From: Xenophilus sp003671765
Lineage (GTDB): Bacteria > Pseudomonadota > Gammaproteobacteria > Burkholderiales > Burkholderiaceae_C
Assembly: GCA_051414805.1 (NCBI GenBank)
Contig: CP166702.1
Coordinates: 2,356,001 to 2,420,000 of the forward strand
Direction of reading: 5' to 3'
DNA: 64,000 nt
In this document: positions 59,783 to 64,000 of the stretch, piece after piece
Numbering within the stretch: position 1 is the stretch's first letter
Layout of the letters: every line of letters begins with the position of its first letter
Program-made: the position numbers and the translations under genes
Notes under the pieces: generated by a model
What the model was told of the DNA's origin: nothing
Databases searched by the model: none
The model's input: the letters and a program-made list of their open reading frames with translations, nothing else

Positions 59783-60668
59783 CCACCACGGTCGTGAGGT
59801 TGATGGAGGTGACCCGCACCCACTGCGTGCGATCGCACAGGATGTCGGCGGCCGGCGCGGTGAGGTCCACGCGGTTCATGCCGGCTTGGTGCAGGGCCGC
59901 GTCGATGCCCGAGCGGGGCAAGCCGGCACCCAGCCGGCGAACGTCGGCGAGCCACTTGTCGAGGGCGGCCGCTGCGGCCGCCGCGGCGACCTGCCCGGCC
60001 GGGCCGGGCTTGAGGTGCAGGGTGGCGGTGATGGCCGACTCGATGATCTCGGGGCCTTGGACCGAGACGAGGTCGCACAGCGGCCGCACGTCCTCTTCGT
60101 TGAGCGCTGCACGCACCGTGTCGAGCAGCTGCTCGGTGGGCACGCCGCTGGGGTCCGTGGCCAGGACGGTGACGCGGACGGTGCCGGGTGCCGGGCTATC
60201 GACGCCGACATCGGCCACCAGCGCGCTGGCGCTGAGCGCGTGGAAGCGATAGCTTTCGCGTGGGCCCGCTGTCGTGATGCCTTCGAGCGCGAGCTGCGCG
60301 CGCTCGCGCAGCCGATCGTCCTTTTCATAGACGGCCTCGATGGGCGGGTTTGCGCTCAGGTCGGCCGGCGTGACGAGCAGGCGCGTGACACCCAGGTTGG
60401 CGGCGAGGTTGTCGAGGTCAGCTTCGACGGCGTAGGCCAGCATGCAGGCCTTGGCCGCGTCGTTGATGCGCTGGCGCATCAGCATTTCGCGGTAGGCGCC
60501 GAGCTCCAGCAGCTTGGTGATGGGGTCGGATTCCAGCAGCAGCGAGTAGGCGAGCCCGGCGTCTGCGCACAGGATCTGGAACTGGGTCTTGTGGTCCTGC
60601 AGGATGGCCTCGAAGTCCAGCACCTCGACGACCGCCGGCGGCGGCAGGAGCGTCATGTCGAGGCTCAT
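59766..60668 (-). CDS. J: Phage baseplate assembly protein J
   Basis: Start at the ATG at 60668 (MSLDMTLLPPPAVVEVLDFE), 300 aa, in an ATGA overlap with W. It has the wedge-protein features DPITKLLELGAYREMLMRQRINDAA, NLGVTRL and RESYRFHALSASALVADVGVDSPAPGTVRVTVL. gpJ forms the baseplate arms with W and I. Confidence 0.94.
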   Translation of the reverse strand: MSLDMTLLPPPAVVEVLDFEAILQDHKTQFQILCADAGLAYSLLLESDPITKLLELGAYREMLMRQRINDAAKACMLAYAVEADLDNLAANLGVTRLLVTPADLSANPPIEAVYEKDDRLRERAQLALEGITTAGPRESYRFHALSASALVADVGVDSPAPGTVRVTVLATDPSGVPTEQLLDTVRAALNEEDVRPLCDLVSVQGPEIIESAITATLHLKPGPAGQVAAAAAAAALDKWLADVRRLGAGLPRSGIDAALHQAGMNRVDLTAPAADILCDRTQWVRVTSINLTTVVDGEDD

Positions 60669-61009
60669 GCCGAGGCCCCCACGGTGACGGTCGAAGCGAC
60701 GGTGTCGACGCTGCCGATGTCGCGCCGGCGCAGATGCAGCTGGCACTTGCCCTGCGCGTTGAAGGCGACGGTGACGCTGAGCAGCCGGGTGCGCGGCTCC
60801 CACTTCATGATGGCCTGGGCAGTGGCCGCGATGAGGCGCAGGCGGTTGGCGCCGGTGGCGGGATGGTCGACCAGCTGCGGCAGGTAGCTGCCGTAGTTGC
60901 GGCGCATCAGGCGGGTGCCGATGGGCGTGCCGAGGATGTCGGCGATCGACTGGCGGATGTGCTCGCGGCGGGTGAGCATGGCGCCGGTGCTGTTGGAGAT
61001 GCCGGTCAT
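60665..61009 (-). CDS. W: Phage baseplate protein W
   Basis: The 114-aa gp25-like protein reads MTGISNSTGAMLTRREHIRQ SIADILGTPIGTRLMRRNYG with WEPRTRLLSVTVAF. It links hub and wedges. Start and stop overlap V and J in ATGA motifs. Confidence 0.93.
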   Translation of the reverse strand: MTGISNSTGAMLTRREHIRQSIADILGTPIGTRLMRRNYGSYLPQLVDHPATGANRLRLIAATAQAIMKWEPRTRLLSVTVAFNAQGKCQLHLRRRDIGSVDTVASTVTVGASA

Positions 61010-61761
61010 GGCACGGGCACCCCGCTGGTGTCGCTGCCCGTCTCCACTTCGCCGTGGCGGTGCTGCTGCAGGCTGATGTCGCCCGCGACGATGTCGCCGC
61101 CGTCGGTAGTGATGCCGTTGCCGTTGATGAAGTTCACCGGCGTGTCGATCTCTACGCCGCGGCCGCCGGGGCCGATGCCGCTGCCCATCATCCCCTGCAG
61201 GAAGGTGAACAGGCCCATCACGGTGAGCATGCCGGTGACGGTGGTCATCGGTGCGTCGAGCGTGATCTGCGCGGAGTGCACCGTGGCGCTTTCGCTGGCC
61301 GTCACGTCGGCGGTCTTGCACGTGACCTTGATGGAGTCGGGCACGTCCACCTCGGCCGTGCCGCCCTCGGGGAGCGTGATCTTGAGGGCGTGGGCGTCGT
61401 GGTCGTACTCGAAGACGGCGCCGTCCGGGTACTTGGTGACGGTCTTGTTTCGGTCGGAGCTGGGCGTCGGCCGGCTGGTGGTGGGCAGGCCGGCGAGCGC
61501 GAAGCCGCCCTCGGTGAGGCCGTTGGGCGACAGCAGCATCACGCACTCGCCCACCGTGGGCGGGTTCCACGTGCCGGTGTCGCCTGCGCGCAGCTCGAAG
61601 TAGGGGCGCCAGTCGGTGGTGGCCGAGTCGGTGAGCTGCACGCGCACGAGCGGGGGCGTGCGGGCGTGGTCGACTGCGGCGATGGTTCCGACGCGCAGGA
61701 GGTTCGCGACCTGGCGTTTCAGGTCGTCGAATTGTTCTGGCGCTTCGGTTGGTCCCGGCAT
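61006..61761 (-). CDS. V: Phage baseplate spike protein V
   Basis: The 251-aa protein has the OB-fold start (VANLLRVGTIAAVDHARTPPLVRVQL), WRPYFELRAGDTGTWNPPTVGECVMLLSPNGL and a beta-helix. Its C-terminal SLQQHRHGEVETG contains the H-x-H motif that holds an iron ion at the apex of the P2 spike. It pierces the outer membrane. Confidence 0.94.
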   Translation of the reverse strand: MPGPTEAPEQFDDLKRQVANLLRVGTIAAVDHARTPPLVRVQLTDSATTDWRPYFELRAGDTGTWNPPTVGECVMLLSPNGLTEGGFALAGLPTTSRPTPSSDRNKTVTKYPDGAVFEYDHDAHALKITLPEGGTAEVDVPDSIKVTCKTADVTASESATVHSAQITLDAPMTTVTGMLTVMGLFTFLQGMMGSGIGPGGRGVEIDTPVNFINGNGITTDGGDIVAGDISLQQHRHGEVETGSDTSGVPVP

Positions 61762-61852
61762 GCGCTCACTGTGCCGGCGGGGTCGCGCGAAGGCGAGCAG
61801 CGGCGCATGTGCGGGTGGCGGGGACTGATACGCGAGGCGGGACTGTGGCGCG

Positions 61853-62317
61853 TCAGCCCGCGGCGGTGATGTGGTGCAGCAGGATCTCGGTGATGGCTTC
61901 TTCGTCGGCCGCCGTAAAGCCCAGCAGCTCGCGCCGGGCGTACTGGGTGGTTGGGCTGTTGGGCTTGCGCCAGTCGACCTTGTCGCGCAGGCCGTACTGA
62001 TGCACGCGGGCGATGCGCGCGGTGCGCCCGCCGATGATGATGGTGGCCGTCTCGGCGGTCGAGGCCTTGCGCATGTACTTGGCCTGCCGCAGCTTCTCGA
62101 ACATGGTCCGACGGATGCTGCCCTTCTTGGCGCGCAGCCGCGGCTTGCGGGACGCGTAGGGCGAGCCGTCGGGGTTGCGCTGGGCGGCGATGCGCTCGGC
62201 CTGGCTGCGGCGCAGGTAGGTGGCCACCTGGGTCATGGCGGCCCGACGGCGTGGCGGCGACAGGCCGGCGAGCAGGGGCGCGGCCCAGGTGCACAGTCGG
62301 TCGAGCGCGTCGGCCAT
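61853..62317 (-). CDS. S: Phage tail completion protein S
   Basis: From the ATG at 62317 (MADALDRLCTWAAPLLAGL), 154 aa with YLRRSQAERIAAQRNPDGSP, RLRAKKGSIRRTMFEKLRQ and VHQYGLRDKVDW, the gpS/virion morphogenesis pattern. It starts 2 bp after R. A 91-bp gap then precedes V, probably with the late promoter region, though I identify no box. Confidence 0.9.
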   Translation of the reverse strand: MADALDRLCTWAAPLLAGLSPPRRRAAMTQVATYLRRSQAERIAAQRNPDGSPYASRKPRLRAKKGSIRRTMFEKLRQAKYMRKASTAETATIIIGGRTARIARVHQYGLRDKVDWRKPNSPTTQYARRELLGFTAADEEAITEILLHHITAAG

Positions 62318-62319
62318 GC

Positions 62320-62805
62320 TCAGGTGCCGTCGATCGGCTCGATGCGCCACTCGGCCGCGAGGTCAACGACGGACTCGGGCGGCTCGAAGCCGGTAAGCAA
62401 CGGCTCGCCGATGTGGCGGGTAGTGAGGCGGTTCACGCCGCCGACGGTGCCGCCCTGCACGGCGACCGTCTCGGTGAGGTCGAGCTCGATCGCCACATCG
62501 ACGGTCTGGTGATCGATGATCTCGGCCTCGAAGCGGAAGCCTTTGGCCCGGCGCTCGGGGTTGTCGAACAGGTCAGGCTGGTGGCGCTTGAGCCACGCGA
62601 TGACCGGCAGCATGAGCACGTCGGTGCTGTCGGCCCAGTCGGTGACGACGATGTTGAGCGTGTAGTGGTAGTCGAAGGACAGCGCGGGCGTGCCGGTGTG
62701 CACGATGTTCCCGCGCTCGATGAAGATGGTCAGCTTCTCGGGGTTCGTGGCCAGGTCGGGGCAGGCATTGGCCAGATGGTCGCGCAGCAGCTGGGGCTTC
62801 TTCAT
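62320..62805 (-). CDS. R: Phage tail completion protein R
   Basis: The 161-aa protein begins MKKPQLLRDHLANACPDLAT, a typical gpR start, with NIVHTGTPALSFDYHYTLNIVVTDW and LPVIAWLKRHQPDL. It acts with S in joining tail and head. Its ATG overlaps the stop of Rz1 (ATGA). Confidence 0.93.
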   Translation of the reverse strand: MKKPQLLRDHLANACPDLATNPEKLTIFIERGNIVHTGTPALSFDYHYTLNIVVTDWADSTDVLMLPVIAWLKRHQPDLFDNPERRAKGFRFEAEIIDHQTVDVAIELDLTETVAVQGGTVGGVNRLTTRHIGEPLLTGFEPPESVVDLAAEWRIEPIDGT

Positions 62806-63155
62806 AGCTCAGGGCTCGGCGTCGGGGTCAGGGTCGGCGGCGCCGCAGAGGATGCGGTCGGCGCGGATGGTGTCGGCAAGGAGGCGGATGCGGTTGTCTC
62901 GGTCGACAACAGTTGCCCGGAGCTCTTCAACCACGACTCGGCCTTCTGCAAGACTGGCGTCGAGTCCGGCCGCATGGCCTGCGAGACGATCGCGCTCAGC
63001 TTCGCTGGCCTTGGACATGGCGCGGTATCGATCGGCCCGGCGGTCGGCGTCACGCTGCAGGCGCTGAGCATCAGCAATGCGAGCAGCAGCATCAGCAGCA
63101 GCGGGAGCCTGAGCGGTGACGAAGTGATCGACGGCGGTGGTGGACTGGCTCGCAT
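62802..63155 (-). CDS. Outer-membrane spanin Rz1-like lipoprotein, nested in Rz
   Basis: In a different frame inside the Rz gene the ATG at 63155 gives 117 aa: MRASPPPPSITSSPLRLPLL then LMLLLALLMLSAC, a lipoprotein signal with lipobox LSAC, followed by SVTPTAGPIDTAPCPRPAKL. Nested Rz1 lipoproteins are the rule in spanin pairs. The protein would link to the outer membrane and bind Rz to fuse the membranes at lysis. It ends 4 codons beyond the usual Pro-rich length and overlaps R. Confidence 0.8.
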   Translation of the reverse strand: MRASPPPPSITSSPLRLPLLLMLLLALLMLSACSVTPTAGPIDTAPCPRPAKLSAIVSQAMRPDSTPVLQKAESWLKSSGQLLSTETTASASLPTPSAPTASSAAPPTLTPTPSPEL

Positions 63156-63342
63156 GGGTGGATGCCTTTTCGCTGTTGGTGATGACCTGGGTGGTGGTGG
63201 CCTGGGCACGGGTGGTCTTGTCCTTGTCCCACGCCTGTTGCACACGGGCAGCGCCGTGGGTTTCGCCTGCCCAGTAGGCGGGCAGGGCCGAGGCGGCGGC
63301 GACCAGCACGCCGGCGGCAAGCGCGGTCAGGATCTGCTGCAT
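62809..63342 (-). CDS. Inner-membrane spanin Rz-like (DUF2514-like)
   Basis: The 177-aa protein starts MQQILTALAAGVLVAAASAL with one N-terminal membrane anchor, then a long periplasmic coiled coil (RVQQAWDKDKTTRAQATTTQ and RYRAMSKASEAERDRLAGHA), the i-spanin layout. It overlaps the endolysin gene by 16 nt and contains the Rz1 gene in another frame. Confidence 0.85.
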   Translation of the reverse strand: MQQILTALAAGVLVAAASALPAYWAGETHGAARVQQAWDKDKTTRAQATTTQVITNSEKASTHASQSTTAVDHFVTAQAPAAADAAARIADAQRLQRDADRRADRYRAMSKASEAERDRLAGHAAGLDASLAEGRVVVEELRATVVDRDNRIRLLADTIRADRILCGAADPDPDAEP

Positions 63343-63965
63343 GGCCAAGCCACGGTCAGCAGGGCGTCGAGCGCGCGGTTGCAGCGCTCCACGCGATCGG
63401 CGCGGCCGACCATTGCCGGGTTGATGCGGCTGGTGATCTTGTCGATCTGCCAGCCGTCGGCGAGGGCGTTGAGCCCGTTGGTCTGCCAGAACCAGCCCGA
63501 GGCGATGGTGCCGCCTTCGGGCTGGGCGGCGAGTTCGGGCTTGGCCTCGAAGGGCAGGCCGGTGCCTTTCTCCGCGGCGCGGTAGTTCCCGCGGCCGGTG
63601 AGCTGAATCAGCCCGCGGCCGCGGTAGGCCCAGCCGTCGCCGGACTCCACGCCACCGTTGCCGTTGCGGTTGGCGTAGACGACGTTCGCCATTTCCTTGG
63701 GCCGGCCGACGTACGCACGGGCCTTCTCGACCTGCCCCAGGGCGCTGAACATCTTGGCGATGCGGGTGGGGTCGGAGTAGTAGAGGTTCTCTTCGAGGCG
63801 GGTGAAGGCGCTCGACTCGTGGCTGCACTCGCCGATGAAGGCGGCCATGCGGCGCGGCGTGTTGATGCCGAAGCGGTCGGCCGTCGTCAGCAGGTGCGGC
63901 AGGAAGACGCGGGCGACGGTGGGCGTGATGCGTGCGGCGATGAGCTGGGCAAGGGTGAGGGTCAT
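63327..63965 (-). CDS. Endolysin, glycoside hydrolase family 19
   Basis: The 212-aa protein, MTLTLAQLIAARITPTVARV..., has the GH19 chitinase/lysozyme-like core AAFIGECSHESSAFTRLEEN with its catalytic Glu residues. The segments VVYANRNGNGGVESGDGWAYRGRGLIQLTGRGNY and TIASGWFWQTNGLNALAD follow. It cuts peptidoglycan glycan chains at lysis. It lacks a signal peptide, so a holin is needed, probably the gene cut by the window edge. Confidence 0.93.
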   Translation of the reverse strand: MTLTLAQLIAARITPTVARVFLPHLLTTADRFGINTPRRMAAFIGECSHESSAFTRLEENLYYSDPTRIAKMFSALGQVEKARAYVGRPKEMANVVYANRNGNGGVESGDGWAYRGRGLIQLTGRGNYRAAEKGTGLPFEAKPELAAQPEGGTIASGWFWQTNGLNALADGWQIDKITSRINPAMVGRADRVERCNRALDALLTVAWPCSRS

Positions 63966-64000
63966 TTCTGCGGGCTCGTGGTGCTGGGCGTGTGCGTGGT
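63962..64000 (-). CDS. C-terminal end of upstream lysis gene (truncated, possible holin)
   Basis: The last 12 codons before a TGA that overlaps the endolysin ATG (ATGA) read TTHTPSTTSPQK. Only position suggests a holin; the rest lies outside the window. Confidence 0.35.
   Translation of the reverse strand, partial: TTHTPSTTSPQK

Overview
The window is high-GC DNA of a betaproteobacterium, most likely a Comamonadaceae member (Variovorax/Acidovorax-like). The evidence is several Bug-type solute receptors, a Burkholderiales-type porin, an imuA-imuB-dnaE2 mutasome, and a short interspersed palindromic element of a kind I associate with this family, present in three copies. Nothing was computed or searched; family calls rest on motifs and gene order read from the sequence.

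Chromosomal part (1-32440). A truncated glycogen-debranching-type gene and a glycosyltransferase with an in-frame amber codon are followed by an ABC exporter, a RidA protein and a LysR regulator facing a DODA-type dioxygenase that appears to start at ATT. Next come a sirtuin, a DUF2384-like protein and an alpha/beta hydrolase. From 8545 to 18908 lies a catabolic gene cluster: two tandem Bug receptors on the minus strand, and opposite them an FAD oxidoreductase, an IclR regulator, both aconitase-X subunits, an IlvD/Edd dehydratase, a porin and a third Bug receptor. Outer-membrane entry, periplasmic binding, two dehydratases and one oxidoreductase suggest catabolism of an unidentified hydroxy-acid. 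An RND efflux operon (adaptor, pump, aldo/keto reductase) and a LexA-box-controlled imuA-imuB-dnaE2 operon follow. A PD-(D/E)XK-like protein sits just after dnaE2.

Prophage part (about 32440 to beyond 64000). A P2-like prophage is integrated next to a tRNA-Gly(CCC) gene and starts with a P4-type integrase. The early region (AlpA-like protein, dNMP-kinase-like protein, small coupled ORFs, gpA-like HUH replication protein, Ogr-like activator, ribbon-helix-helix-like proteins) is on the minus strand, facing an XRE repressor at 41963. The late region (D, U, T, E/E', FII, FI, fibre, I, J, W, V, S, R, Rz1/Rz, GH19 endolysin) is also on the minus strand and runs off the right edge before the capsid genes, so the right attachment site is not seen.

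Cargo. Between the repressor and gene D (42471-50755), and beside the integrase (33945-35327), are genes with lower GC and no phage structural role. They include a protein with an RNAASH HEPN motif, a DUF2939 protein, a membrane protein coupled to a nuclease-like protein, an McrA-like protein with a C-terminal HNH domain, another membrane protein, a possible second HEPN protein, and a large membrane-anchored patatin-like phospholipase. This looks like a prophage defence island; the membrane patatin and its divergent neighbour are the best candidates for an undescribed system.
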